DNA of 39,130 nt from contig NW_024468331.1 in assembly GCF_002104995.1 (NCBI RefSeq), forward strand, positions 1 through 39,130, written 5' to 3'. The translations under genes and the position numbers were made by a program. Below are positions 27,509 to 37,983 of this stretch, piece after piece (positions within the stretch are counted from its first letter, which is position 1; the number at the start of each line of letters is the position of its first letter). The DNA comes from Linderina pennispora. Its lineage: Eukaryota; Kickxellomycota; Kickxellomycetes; Kickxellales; Kickxellaceae. The notes beneath the pieces are model-generated. The model was not told the DNA's origin and did not search any database. It saw nothing but the letters and a program-made list of their open reading frames with translations.

Positions 27509-30500
27509 ATGTCTGACTATGAGTCTGATGGTTCGGCGTTTTCGCTGGGAGATAGCGTAAGTATCGCGCTACTATTGGAGAAAAAGCATGCGCATTGACG
27601 CTCACCGATTAAGCAGCAGCGGGCCTGGACGCGTATACTAAAAGGGGTTCATGCGCTATTGTTCGACGCGTATTTAACTGTAGCCTGTCCGCCCCAAGGC
27701 TAAACCGGCGGCTGTGAGGAAGGCCCCTGCCAAAAAGACTGGCAACAAGCAGACAATCGATGATGTGTTTGCCGACTACGCGACCGACAGTGGCAACACT
27801 AGTGCCAGCGCCAGGCGAGAGAAGGTCGAGGACATTTACAAGAAGAAGACGCCGCTTGAGCATATCCTGCTGCGCCCTGACACGTACATTGGTTCGGTCG
27901 AGCCCATCGATGCGGATATGTGGGTCATGGACATGTCCACCAAGCGCATGGCGTACCGCAAACTCACCTACACGCCCGGGCTCTATAAGATTGTCGACGA
28001 GATTCTGGTCAATGCCGCCGACAACAAGGTGCGCGACCCGACGATGCGGAAGATCGAGGTGACCATCAACAAGGAGACTGGCGAGATATCGGTGCTAAAC
28101 GACGGCAAAGGGATTCCTGTCGAGATCCACAAGGAGGAGAAGGTGTACGTGCCAGAGATGATTTTCGGGCACCTCTTGACCTCATCCAACTACAACGACG
28201 ACCAGAAAAAGATCACCGGTGGACGCAACGGCTACGGCGCCAAGCTGTGCAACATCTTTAGCACCGAGTTCACTGTCGAGACTGCGGATTCATCGGAGAA
28301 GAAGAAGTACAAGCAGCTGTTCACTGACAACATGAAGACGATCAACAAGCCATCGATCACAAAGTATAACAACAAGAGCGAGTACACCAAGATCTCGTTC
28401 AAGCCCGACTTTGCAAAGTTCAACATGACGCACCTCGACGATGACACCGTAGCACTGATCACGCGCCGTGTCTATGATCTGGCTGGAACCATCCCTGGTA
28501 TCAGGGTCCTGCTCAACGGCGAGGTCATTCCGATCAGGAACTTCAAGTCCTACGTCGAGCTGTATCTGCTGCCGCCGGTAAACAGCGAAGAGCCGGGTGG
28601 CATAAAGTCGCAGGACATCGTCTACAAACGGTTCAACGACCGCTGGGAGGTTGCGTTTGCCGTGTCCGAGGGGCAGTTCAACCAGGTCAGCTTTGTCAAC
28701 AACATCAACACTGTGCGCGGCGGTACCCATGTCAATTATATTGCCGACCAGATCGTCAAGAACTTCATTGCGACGAACAAGAAGAGCAAGGTTAACATCA
28801 AGCCGCACCAGGTCAAGAACAACATATGGCTGTTTGTCAACAGCCACATCACCAACCCGGCATTTGATTCGCAGACCAAGGAGACACTAACCCTGCGCGT
28901 ATCGGCCTTTGGCTCAAAGTGCGAGATTACTGATGACTTCATGAAGGGCGTGGCCAAGTCTGACCTGAAGGATATGGTCGAGATGATGGTCAGGCGCCGC
29001 GAAGAGCGCGACCTCAAGAAGACCGACGGGTCGCGCACCAGCCGGATCACGGGCATTGACAAGCTCGATGACGCCAACATGGCTGGCACAGCCAAAAGCA
29101 AGGAGTGCACGCTGATTCTGACTGAGGGAGATTCTGCCAAGGCGCTGGCTGTGGCTGGACTGGGCGTTCAGGGACGTGACAAGTTTGGGATTTTCACGCT
29201 GCGCGGAAAGCCGCTCAATGTGCGCGACGCGTCTGCCCGGCAGATCGGCGACAACCAAGAGTTCACCAATATCAAGCGGATCATGGGACTCAAACACGGC
29301 GCCAAGTATTCGTCGGCCGACCAGCTGCGCTACGGTCATATTCTCATCATGGCCGATCAGGATGTCGATGGCAGCCATATCAAGGGCTTGCTTCTAAACA
29401 TGTTCGACTCGATGTACCCGGGCCTGCTCGAGGTGGATGGCTTCATGCAGCAGTTCATCACGCCCGTCGTGCGCGCTACTAACAACCGCAACAAAAAGCT
29501 GATCCACAACTTTTACACCGAGGCAGAGTACAAAAAGTGGTTCGAGAGCGAGCCCAACGCAGCCAAGAACTGGACGATCAAGTACTATAAGGGTCTGGGT
29601 ACGTCGAAGGAGGCCGATGCGCGCGAGTACTTCAAGAAGCTCGACTTCCACCGCAAGACCTTTGCCCCTGCACAGTCTGAGGATCGCCGCCTGCTCGACA
29701 TGGCGTTCAACAAGAAGAAGGCCGACGACCGCAAGGAGTGGCTGGCCTCCTACCAGCCGGGAGAGTGGATCGACAACAACCAGACATCCGTCAGCGTCCA
29801 AGAGTTCATCAACAAGGAGCTGGTTTTGTTCTCAATCGATGATAACAGTCGATCTATTCCATCGGTTGTCGATGGTCTGAAGCCTGGCCAGCGTAAGATT
29901 CTGTGGACATCGCTAGTCAACAACATCAAGAGTGAGATCAAGGTTGTAGCGCTTCAGGGAAAGGTCACCGAGAAGGCTGCCTACCACCACGGCGACCAGA
30001 GTCTGGTTGCCACCATTGTCAACATGGCCCAGGACTATGTCGGCAGCAACAACATCAACCTGCTCGTGCCCGAAGGAAGTTTCGGTACTCGTCTACTCGG
30101 CGGTAAGGATGCTGCCAGCGCTCGTTACATTTCGACATTCCTGAGCGCGATCACACGCTCGATCTTCCACAAGAACGATGATGCCTTGCTCGAGAACCTC
30201 ACCGATGACGGAAAGGTCGTTGAACCGCGCTGGTATGTCCCGGTGATTCCAATGGTCTTGGTCAACGGTGCGGACGGTATTGGTACAGGATGGAGCACGT
30301 CGATTCCGAACTACAACCCGACCGACATTATAGACAACATCCGTCGCTTGATGCGTGGCGAGGAGCCGGAGACTATGGTGCCATGGTACCGTGGGTTCCG
30401 CGGCACGATCGAGCGCGTGAGCTCCGACCGCTTCCGCACGCTGGGAACCATCGAAAAGATCTCTGACGACCAGCTGCACATCTCTGAGCTGCCGATTCGC

Positions 30501-32012
30501 GTGTGGACTGATACATACAAGGCGCTGCTGAACACATGGATGACCAACGACAAGGGCCCTGCGATCATCAAGGACTTCCGCTACAATTCGTCGACGCTCA
30601 CGGTTGACATTGTGCTGAAGCTGTCGCCCGACCAGATGCAGAAGGCAGAGGCCGAGGGCTTCGACAAGCGGTTCAAGCTCTCATCAACCATTGCCACGTC
30701 CAACATGGTGTGCTTTGACCGCGAGGGCCGGTTGCGCAAGTACGGGTCGGCAGAGGAAATTATCTCAGACTTTTACTCGCTCCGCCTGCGCTACTATCAG
30801 CTGCGCAAGGAGAAGCTGGCCGAGCAACTGGGCCGCGAGCTGCAGCGTGCCGACAACCGTGCCCGCTTTGTGCTTGAGATTATCCAGAAGAAGCTGGCAA
30901 TCAACAACCGCAAGCGTGCCGACATCATCAAGGACCTGCGCGACCGCGACTACACGCCGATCCCCAAGGAGGTCAAGGTTCGCGTTGCCGGCGATCTGGA
31001 CTCCGAGGAGGCTGCTGACCGTGCTGCATCTGAGGATTCGTCAGACTACGACTACCTGCTGTCGATGCCGATCTGGAACCTGACGCTCGAGAAGGTGCAG
31101 AAGCTACTGCAGGAGAAGGGCGACATCCAGCTCAAGCTGGAGCAGCTCCTGGCCAAGACTCCGACCGACATCTGGAATGAGGATCTGGATATTGTCGAAA
31201 AGCAGTGGAACGACATGGTTGCAGAGTATGAGCAGCGGCTGCTTGATGACGAAGAGGATCGCCGCAACCAGGAGGGTAGCAAGGGCAAGGGCAAGGCCCG
31301 CGCGCGTGCCAGAAAGACCACGGCGACCACAGCAACAACAGCAATCGCTGGTGCTAAGCGCAAGGCGGCTACAGCGGTGAAGACCGAGGACAATGGCGCC
31401 GGACCATCGCAGCCAGCAGCCAAGCGAGCCAAATCCATCTCGAGCGTGAGCAAGACGGCTGCGAGGAGACAGGCTAGCACCAACGGTACTACCAATGATG
31501 CATTGGAGGTGGATATAAAGCCGTCAGTTATCAGTCTAGGCTCAGACCTTGAAGACAGCGACGACGACTCCAAGAACTTGATTCTGAAACGGGTGGTGGC
31601 CAGGCCGAAGCTTGGGGCAGGCCGGCAGACTACTCTGAGCGATATGTTCTCATCAAGGAAGGCCACTGTCGCGCCACCGGAGTCGTCAAGAGCGACAACA
31701 AGTGCAGCATCGACTTCAAGAACATCGCCTGCACCAACAGCCACTCCAGCAGCTGCAGCTCCCAAGAAGCGTGTTCTGAAGCGAAGCAAGATTATTGACA
31801 GCGACGATGAAGACAACGAGGTCTTTAAGAATGGAAGTGACGAGAGCGACGACGAGCCTATCTCGCCAATCAAGCCACGGGCCCGTGCACCGCGCGGCCG
31901 GGCCACCGCAAAAAAGCCTGTCTATGTGAACATCTCGGAAGATGACGACGACAATGACGACGCTAGCGATAACTTCGACGACGACGACGATGACGACTTT
32001 GAGATGGATTAG
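27509..32012 (+). CDS. TOP2: DNA topoisomerase II
   Basis: ATP-dependent type IIA topoisomerase that passes one duplex through another for decatenation and chromosome segregation. A 16-codon first exon (27509-27556, MSDYESDGSAFSLGDS) is joined across a 127-bp intron to exon 2 (27684-32012), for 1,458 residues. ATPase domain: HILLRPDTYIGS (about 75), LVNAADN, GRNGYGAKL and the QTK loop (SQTKETL). Toprim: LTEGDSAK (about 495) and the metal-binding DQDVDGSHIKG. The cleavage Tyr831 sits in AASARYISTF, followed by the GIGTGWSTSIPNY region. The C-terminal tail (about 1240-1458) is a Lys/Arg/Ser/Asp-rich unstructured region with acidic patches, ending in a run of Asp. The start is placed at 27509 because exon 2 itself lacks an ATG near its beginning and has a stop just before the acceptor. 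Clean frame. Confidence 0.97.
27557..27683 (+). other. TOP2 intron 1 (127 bp) with two ACGCGT boxes
   Basis: Donor GTAAGT and acceptor AACTGTAG. The in-frame TAG of the acceptor means it must be spliced out. A TACTAA-like branch site lies near 27636. ACGCGT occurs at 27629 and 27666, the core of the MluI cell-cycle box bound by MBF in yeasts. Confidence 0.9.
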
Positions 32013-32676
32013 TCGGCTAGCCTATCTTCTTGTTTTATCTCTTTACTTTCTACCACGAGAGCTTTGTCCCAAAGATTGGCTGGGGTCGCGACCCATTGAG
32101 AGGCGGATCAGAGTCTGTGGCAACTATTTCCCGGCGGGAACTGCACACGTGCCAATTATCCGGAAATTTTCAGAATATGCGTGAAGCAGATGTTCCGACA
32201 AGGCTGGTCGCTGCTAGTGGCAAAGGCAGGCCGTGCTTTTGTGGCATCGACGCTTCAGCCTGCTTTTAGGAGCACCGGTGGTGGTGGCTTCTGCCGATTC
32301 CTTAGTCATTGTGCGAGCTTGCCTCGACGTTCCATCCGGAAAGTTCGCTGGTTCATTAGGCCGGAGACAGGCTGCATTGGCCACGCATGTTCCGAGACAC
32401 CGCCTCCCCCATTACTGCAATTGTCAGGTTCCTTTTGCATGCCGTCCGACAGGGCAATATTTGCAGTACGAGGGAAAATAGAAGCGCGTCCCTTGTCCAA
32501 TCCACCGGGGCAAGAGAGCATTCCCGACACCACCCCACTTTCCCTTCAGGACCACTTCTGTCGCACAAGAAGATTCCATACGCGAGCCAGGCTCTGCTCC
32601 ACAGTTTTTTATTTGACATATTCAGTCTACGTAGCACTACTTTAGTTTACTTTTCCAACCTTGCGTATTTCCAAAG
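32013..32676. other. Intergenic, 664 bp
   Basis: TOP2 3' flank and upstream region of the next + strand gene. Open frames here are short and unrecognised. No TATA box stands out. Confidence 0.55.
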
Positions 32677-33342
32677 ATGGCATTGAAGTACGGGTTTCTA
32701 CAAGGCACGTTCGGGCTTCCGTACGGGGGATACTGTGTACAGCCCCGCACGCTCGCCGATATCCTTTTGGACGCCAGCAACCAGCACCTCAGCATGTTCT
32801 GCGTAACCGGTACCTACGCCGAAGTGCTTGCCTGGCTCTCCCGCCAGGACGACATCATGGTGGCTAACCATCACTGTACACAGGACACATACACGCACGA
32901 CCTGGTCGTCGAGCTCTACACACACAGCTCACGGCTCAAGCGATTATTCAAGGGCCTTAGTGGCACCGACGTGCAGTTGGTCATCCGTATTGCACGCACC
33001 TGGGACCGGCGCCTAAACAGAACATCGCAGGACTTCAGGCCGCTGGTGAAGATTATTGTGCCTGCGGGCATTACGTTGAAGGAGATCTCGGAGAAGATGA
33101 GGACGTCAGCACTCGATTCTGTGGTCGATGCGACAGCAGACAAGGGCCTGCTGAATGTCGTGCTGGAGAGGGTGTCAACAAGAGACTCGATGCAGTGGCG
33201 TGAGGTTCGTGCATCGATGGAGTCGCGGGAGCAGATGGAGGTGTGCGATACCCGCGGGTCGCAGGAGTCGAGCAGCAGGGTCAGGTTCTTGCTACCAGTG
33301 TACCGACGCTCGGAGCAACCACCACCAGCATATGCAGAGTAA
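32677..33342 (+). CDS. Uncharacterised 221-residue protein with a C-terminal PPxY motif
   Basis: Not recognised. The frame is intact, with third-position bias like neighbouring genes, starting MALKYGFLQGTFGLPYGGYC. No signal peptide or membrane helix is seen. The middle alternates short strands and helices (DLVVELYTHSSRLKRLFKGL, VQLVIRIARTWDRRL, LVKIIVPAGITLKEI), which suggests a compact alpha/beta domain of about 170 residues. A charged tail then ends in SEQPPPAYAE. PPAY is a ligand for WW domains such as those of Rsp5/Nedd4 ubiquitin ligases, so the protein may be an adaptor or substrate of that system; this is inference from one motif. A lineage-specific family is likely. Confidence 0.6.
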   Translation: MALKYGFLQGTFGLPYGGYCVQPRTLADILLDASNQHLSMFCVTGTYAEVLAWLSRQDDIMVANHHCTQDTYTHDLVVELYTHSSRLKRLFKGLSGTDVQLVIRIARTWDRRLNRTSQDFRPLVKIIVPAGITLKEISEKMRTSALDSVVDATADKGLLNVVLERVSTRDSMQWREVRASMESREQMEVCDTRGSQESSSRVRFLLPVYRRSEQPPPAYAE

Positions 33343-34366
33343 TTTTATTTTAATGGGATATTGTGAAACGCTCTTTCTACCCTTGGGCCAAGTGCGCGAC
33401 GCGCGACGATGCCATCTGTGTAGAGCTTGTTTGTCTTTTCAGGCAGCTGCAGGTCATGTGCGTCAACGACACCAAACACTCTTATTGCTGGGAAAAGCAG
33501 CGATTTGCTAGTGTATTTGTCTCCGGGAACTGGCCTGTCCACTAGCAGATCCCTTTTTCGCCAGCTGCTGCATCTCCATGGTGCATGTGCCCCTCCGACT
33601 CGTGCAGACAGAAGACGTTCTGACCTTGGCAAAAAATACTCCGGAAAAGATATCATCAGGATGCCAGACGTCTGCTTGATTCCCGACTTTTTACTGCATA
33701 TCCTGTTTGGATATCTGACATGGGATTTGTGTGAGAGGATATCCTCCGTTGGCTTAGCCAAAGACAATTTGGAGGTGCATATCGTCTATCTCGTTCTGGC
33801 CCACTTGCATCCCCTTCTCGCATATAGTGTGGAAACAGCGAGTGGCACAATGCCCATATGCTGTAGAAGAAAGTTCCAGGAACCGGGTCTGATTCAATCA
33901 GCATTGTGGCGAATTTGGAAACAATAGGTTGTGACTCTTTCCAACCGACCAGCCTGTCGTTCTAAAGGAAGGAACCGGGCCCAGCCCTTTCCAGCTACGC
34001 CCCTTAAACATTTGTTCGGCACCTCAGGCCTCAGGGGCTTATGTGGTTGTATTTTTTCTGCCTTGATCGCTGCAGGCCAGCTATAGACAAAGGCACAAGA
34101 TGGTACTGGAATATTTCTGCACACAATGACGTTGCGTGCAGACGCCCGTCTGTCTGAGCACTTGACGCAAAGTGGAGGTGCAAGTGTGATCAATTTTGCA
34201 CGGCATTATAGTGTGGAGGGGGCAACATGCCGCAACCAATTGAGCTTGTTTTTGTGGACAGGTGCTCCAGAAAAGCACTTGGCGGAAGCCAGAGAAACCG
34301 CCCTTTAGGCCAACTTGTAAATGCATTTCTTGAATGGGCGGATAAGTTTGACGTCGGGGGAGCGTG
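33343..34366. other. Intergenic, about 1 kb
   Basis: No supported gene. Open frames such as 33427-33927 lack family resemblance, and their composition changes along their length. The region ends at the TATA box of the C2H2 gene. Confidence 0.55.
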
Positions 34367-34374
34367 TATAAATA
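34367..34374 (+). promoter_or_regulatory. TATA box (TATAAATA) of the small C2H2 gene
   Basis: TATAAATA 123 bp upstream of the ATG at 34490, the same spacing as two other genes in this window. Confidence 0.6.
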
Positions 34375-34489
34375 GGCAGAGTCTGTCCATCAGACACAAA
34401 ACCTCTTTTTCCACCCACCCCCGCACAACAGCAATATTGGCTTCTTTTCTCCACAACACTTTCCAAGCTCCGCACTCGTTATTGGAACC

Positions 34490-34729
34490 ATGCCCGTGTA
34501 TACCTGCCGTGAATGCCAAGTCGTCTTCGATAGCAAAGTCTGGTACGAAGGCCACTTGCTGCGCACACACGATACCCCCATCGAGAATGCGCACCCCAAG
34601 CCTGAGGATCTCTCTACATCGCCTGCATCGTCAACTGACTCTACGCTGATGGAGCAGGCGCACAAGGCACCGCTGAACCGCTGGTCACCGAAGCGCCTTT
34701 TCAGACGCCTGTCCTTGGGAAGCGCATAG
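34490..34729 (+). CDS. Small single C2H2 zinc-finger protein
   Basis: 79 residues. One near-classical finger occupies residues 5-26: YTCRECQVVFDSKVWYEGHL then LRTH, spacing C-x2-C-x12-H-x4-H. A Ser/Thr/Pro-rich linker (SPASSTDST) and a basic tail (NRWSPKRLFRRLSLGSA) follow. The RRLSL sequence resembles a basophilic kinase site. A single finger rarely suffices for sequence-specific DNA binding, so it may bind RNA or protein, or bind DNA with help from the basic tail. A good TATA box and clean frame support it as a real, possibly strongly expressed gene. Family and target unknown. Confidence 0.72.
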   Translation: MPVYTCRECQVVFDSKVWYEGHLLRTHDTPIENAHPKPEDLSTSPASSTDSTLMEQAHKAPLNRWSPKRLFRRLSLGSA

Positions 34730-35344
34730 CTCCTTTTGAAACCTGTTTCTTTCTTGTATAAACCAACTAAACAAACCACTTTGGGCCCCTTACCAGGAAT
34801 ACCCGAGAGCGTATTGACTACCATGCCATCATGGTGCAGATGCTGGTTGGAGGAAGACCATATGCCGACATGTCCCCGCATGTACCGAGTGAGTTGTCTT
34901 CCACATGACATCCTTTGGAAGGCTGTCTATTGCATTTCAATTGGTTGGAAGTGTAGGTAAGCACCGAGTCTGCCGTGATTTTCACCACCGAGCAGCATGC
35001 ATCTTTGGCTGCCGAAAGCATTTCTTAGCGCACAATCTGGTGAGCGGATCATCAGCGATACTTGAGGGGAAGCCGCGTCTAATATTGCCATTCGGGCACT
35101 TCACCCTCATATTTTGTGGAATAAGGGGAGGTATAACACTACAAATGGGAATAAAGGCCTCCAGAGGGCTGGAAATAATAGCCAATATGCTCATCCTCAG
35201 CTTCTCTCCAATATCCATAGTACGATCAGGGGAATAACACAGTAACCAAATATCTTTTTGTGGAAATTCATATTAGTAGATGCGAAACAGCAAAGAGGTA
35301 CATTTGTTGAATATAGAACCAACGTATGGGTGGGAAAGCTCACA
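34730..35344. other. Intergenic, about 0.6 kb
   Basis: Between the C2H2 gene and the secreted repeat protein. Open frames have no recognisable content. Confidence 0.55.
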
Positions 35345-35350
35345 TATAAA
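35345..35350 (+). promoter_or_regulatory. TATA box of the secreted repeat protein gene
   Basis: TATAAA 121 bp upstream of the ATG at 35466. Confidence 0.6.
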
Positions 35351-35465
35351 GTCAGCGCTGGCAGGAAGCACAGCTCTCGACTATCAGCAAAGCTTCTAAA
35401 ACAACTTTCCTCCATTCGCTGAACGAAAAGCCCAACTACTCTATATTCACTCCAACCCACTAGCC

Positions 35466-36042
35466 ATGCAGTTCACCACCGTTCTTGCCCTCCTCTTCAC
35501 CACAGTGTCCGCCCTGCCCGCCCTGGAAATCGGCACGCTCCTTTTGAACCAGGAGCTGGCCGAGCGCACTGCAATTGCGAACCGCGAGGCACTGCTGCGT
35601 GATTTCCTCAACCGCGACGACACACTGGGCTCCGACCTCATCCTGGCTAACAAGCACGGGCTTACAGGCAACGCCGTCGGCATAACGAATGAGCAGGCGG
35701 TGACTATCCAGAACCAACTGATTGCGCAGCGCAACCTGGAGGCCGTTGCAGCAATTTTGGGCTGCCCAGGCCGGTATGCCGGCGCCCGCTGGTATTCAGC
35801 CGGCTGCGCAGCATGCAGTGGCCACATTCGCGGCCCAGCCCGTTGTGGTGCAGACGCACGCGCCTGCGCCTATTGTAGTGCAAACCCACGCGCCTGCACC
35901 TATCGTGGTGCAGACACAAGAGGCTGCACCTGTGTTCCAGGTGCCCGAGACTGCTGCAATCATTGTCGATACAAAGCCGCATGCCAAATCAGCCAGGCCG
36001 GTTTACCGCCATCTTGCGCTGCACACTGCCATTGCGCTTTAA
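35466..36042 (+). CDS. Secreted repeat protein (VVQTHAPAPI repeats), one frameshift near 35750
   Basis: Unknown family. The N-terminus is a clear signal peptide (MQFTTVLALLFTTVSA), then a charged helical region (LLNQELAERTAIANREALLR). Near 35750 (ATTTTGGGC) the sensible frame shifts by one base. In the new frame it reads AAQAGMPAPAGIQPAA and then 30-bp repeats encoding VVQTHAPAPI, VVQTHAPAPI and a diverged VVQTQEAAP, ending with TAA at 36040-36042. The base differences between the first two repeat copies are third-position and silent in this frame but amino-acid-changing in the other, so this frame is the translated one. The original frame would instead give a Cys-rich tail to 36125. The protein is probably a cell-wall or extracellular protein. 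Confidence 0.6.
35848..35940. repeat. 30-bp coding repeat, about three copies
   Basis: Three consecutive 30-bp units encode VVQTHAPAPI-like decapeptides in the secreted protein. Copies 1 and 2 differ at GTG/GTA, CAG/CAA, ACG/ACC, GCG/GCA and ATT/ATC, all silent in that frame. Confidence 0.8.
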
Positions 36043-36528
36043 ATTCCGGGAAACTAGCTGATATTATTGCTACTGGGGAGGTTAATTTTCCCTCATTCCC
36101 CGCTTCTTGTTACCACATTCTCTGATTATGAAAGCGATATGGCCTAATGGTTTTAATACATCACTACCAATGATCCTTGCATATATTGAAAGAGCTGTAC
36201 ATGGAATCTACTCGGATTTGGCTTTTAGGACGGAGCAGCTCTACAAGATGGGATAATTCGGAAACAAAAAGCATTAGTCACTTGCTTCACTGGTGCTGTC
36301 TAGTCGGTCCATCGGCACAGCCTCGTATGTGGGTTCTATATTTGTAGCGCAAAAAGATGGTGGGAGAACAAAAATATGTTAGAAAAAAAAAGCAGGCGAA
36401 TAAAAATAAAGTCGTCGTCGGGTCGGAAGGTTCAAGGGCACGGGACAAGAGTTGTTGAGGAAATAGTACATGGTGGAAGAGGGAAGAGAAGGGGACCTTG
36501 GCAGCACACAAGGGGAGAATCGAAAGAC
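36043..36528. other. Convergent intergenic region, 486 bp
   Basis: 3' flanks of the secreted-protein gene and the membrane-protein gene. AATAAA-like sequences near 36400 could serve as poly(A) signals. No gene seen. Confidence 0.55.
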
Positions 36529-37697
36529 CTATCCATGATACTCGCCTTTGCGCTCCATCATCGCGTCGAATCCATACGCAGCACTGCCTTGGGTGACAAT
36601 GCCCAGCACAAGCCCGGCACACATCTTTGACGCAAACTTGTCGAATCTTGTGAAGAAGGCCAGGATATAGAATATCTGCCAATGGTGCAGGTGCACACGT
36701 ATCGGTATATCGGCAGGGGTCCGTCAGTCTCGACGTTCAGGTAATGCAGGTTTTTGAGCCGCTGCTCGATAATCTTGTGCTTCTCCTCGCGGGTCATGGT
36801 GTTGATACGCTCGCGGTTCGAGTTGTCAATGGGCATGTTGAGCCGCGCCGAGCTGGCAAACGGCCCATCCGAGTGGTTGCCGGTGGTGCTGGGCGAAATG
36901 GCATTTGGCGAGATGGCACTGGGATTCACGTCGCTGTTGTTGAGCGAGCTGCGGGACTGCGCAAACTGCGCCTCTGCGTAGCGCTCGGCACGCTCGACCA
37001 ATTGGATATGCTGAGCGCGCTGCTCCTCCTGGCGGCGGCGACGGCCATCGCCGCTGCGGGCGTGTGAACAAAACCAGGGCAAACCTGCGCAGCATGCGTT
37101 CGATTCCAAGACCCTCAGGACAATTGTCGGCGCAATAGTGGTGTGCAGCCTTGACAATGGCGCCTGCCCACACGCTGGCCGTTGCCAGCACGAACAACGG
37201 GAGGTACCATTCGATTAATGCCGGCGCGCGCCGCCCAGTGGATGTGGAAGCCAGCGGCCACCAGAACCACCGCCAAGCCTGCCAGTGTCACCGCCCAGGC
37301 CGGGCTTCGACCAGTCCCGCCAGCCGGGCAGACTCACGCGCATGAACGGAATTTCCACTAGCGCCGAGTATCCCAGGATCCCGACAAAATAGAACACAAG
37401 TGTGACCCAGCTGAACGTGTGCGAGTAGTTGCCTAGCGTGAAGACTATGTACGAGTATATCAGGCTGTTGGTGATGTCGTCGAAATGATCGACCAAGCTC
37501 TTGAAGTCGCGCTCGAGATCGAAGAAGGCAGCTACGAGTCGGTATACGAGGGGCCCGGCAACGGTGAACATAACTGTGAAGAGGATGTAGCGGACAAAGT
37601 GGAACGAGACCAGGGTTGCTGCCCCGCTGTACGCGTCGTGCTGCAGGTAGCAGCCGTCCAAAAAGCTGTGGGTTGTTGGCACCGTCTCGTTTCCCAT
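36529..37697 (-). CDS. Uncharacterised multipass membrane protein with an HHWQ motif; frame broken by single-base shifts
   Basis: Family not recognised. From ATG 37697 (MGNETVPTTHSFLDG) the first frame gives three or more helices: VRYILFTVMFTVAGPLVYRL, LIYSYIVFTLGNY, and VTLVFYFVGILGYSALVEI. Near 37310 the frame shifts and helices continue as VTLAGLAVVLVAAGFHIHW, then after another shift EWYLPLFVLATASVWAGAIV. A charged cytosolic segment follows (REEKHKIIEQRLKNL). The C-terminal pair has LHHWQIFYILAFFTRFDKF and AGLVLGIVTQGSAAYGFDAM, ending RKGEYHG at stop 36529-36531. At least four single-base shifts break the frame, yet hydrophobic periodicity continues, so the gene is probably intact in the organism. 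The start ATG at 37697 is preferred over the in-frame one at 37841, which would add a hydrophobic leader and shorten the shared promoter. Confidence 0.6.
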
Positions 37698-37983
37698 GGC
37701 CGCTCGATGCAAAATAAGATAAAGACAAAGGCAATGCGCCAAGAAAATAAAGAAGCAGCGAGTCCCAGAGATAGAGAACGCGCCTGTGATCTGTACACTC
37801 CGCTGTACAACAAACTCGAGCCTCTTGATCGTGATTTGCATTTGCGGAGAAACAAGCTGGAAAACTAATTCTGGAATCCCCGCTTGCTTGCAATGACGTG
37901 GGCAAGTCTACTGCTGCTCACGAAGCGCAGGCCTTGTTCTATGCTCTTCCCAATTGCTCTACTCATACTTTTTGAAATCAACG
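37698..37983. promoter_or_regulatory. Divergent promoter between the membrane-protein gene and NPL4
   Basis: 286 bp between start codons on opposite strands. No canonical TATA box is seen for NPL4. Confidence 0.4.

Noticed and set aside
4390-32012. A functional cluster of DNA-repair and ubiquitin genes (RAD51 paralog, PIP-box protein, DET1, TOP2)
   Set aside because: Genes lie on both strands with unrelated genes between them and no shared promoters apart from the importin/TOP2 pair; proximity in a fungal chromosome is weak evidence.
35740-35760. Programmed +1 ribosomal frameshift in the secreted protein gene
   Set aside because: No recognised slippery heptamer or rare codon pause, and similar one-base shifts occur in five other genes nearby, so a sequence error at TTTTGGG is simpler.
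35466-36125. Cysteine-rich secreted effector-like protein of 219 residues
   Set aside because: The Cys-rich part is the wrong frame: differences between the 30-bp repeat copies are silent in the alternative frame (VVQTHAPAPI) and amino-acid-changing in this one.
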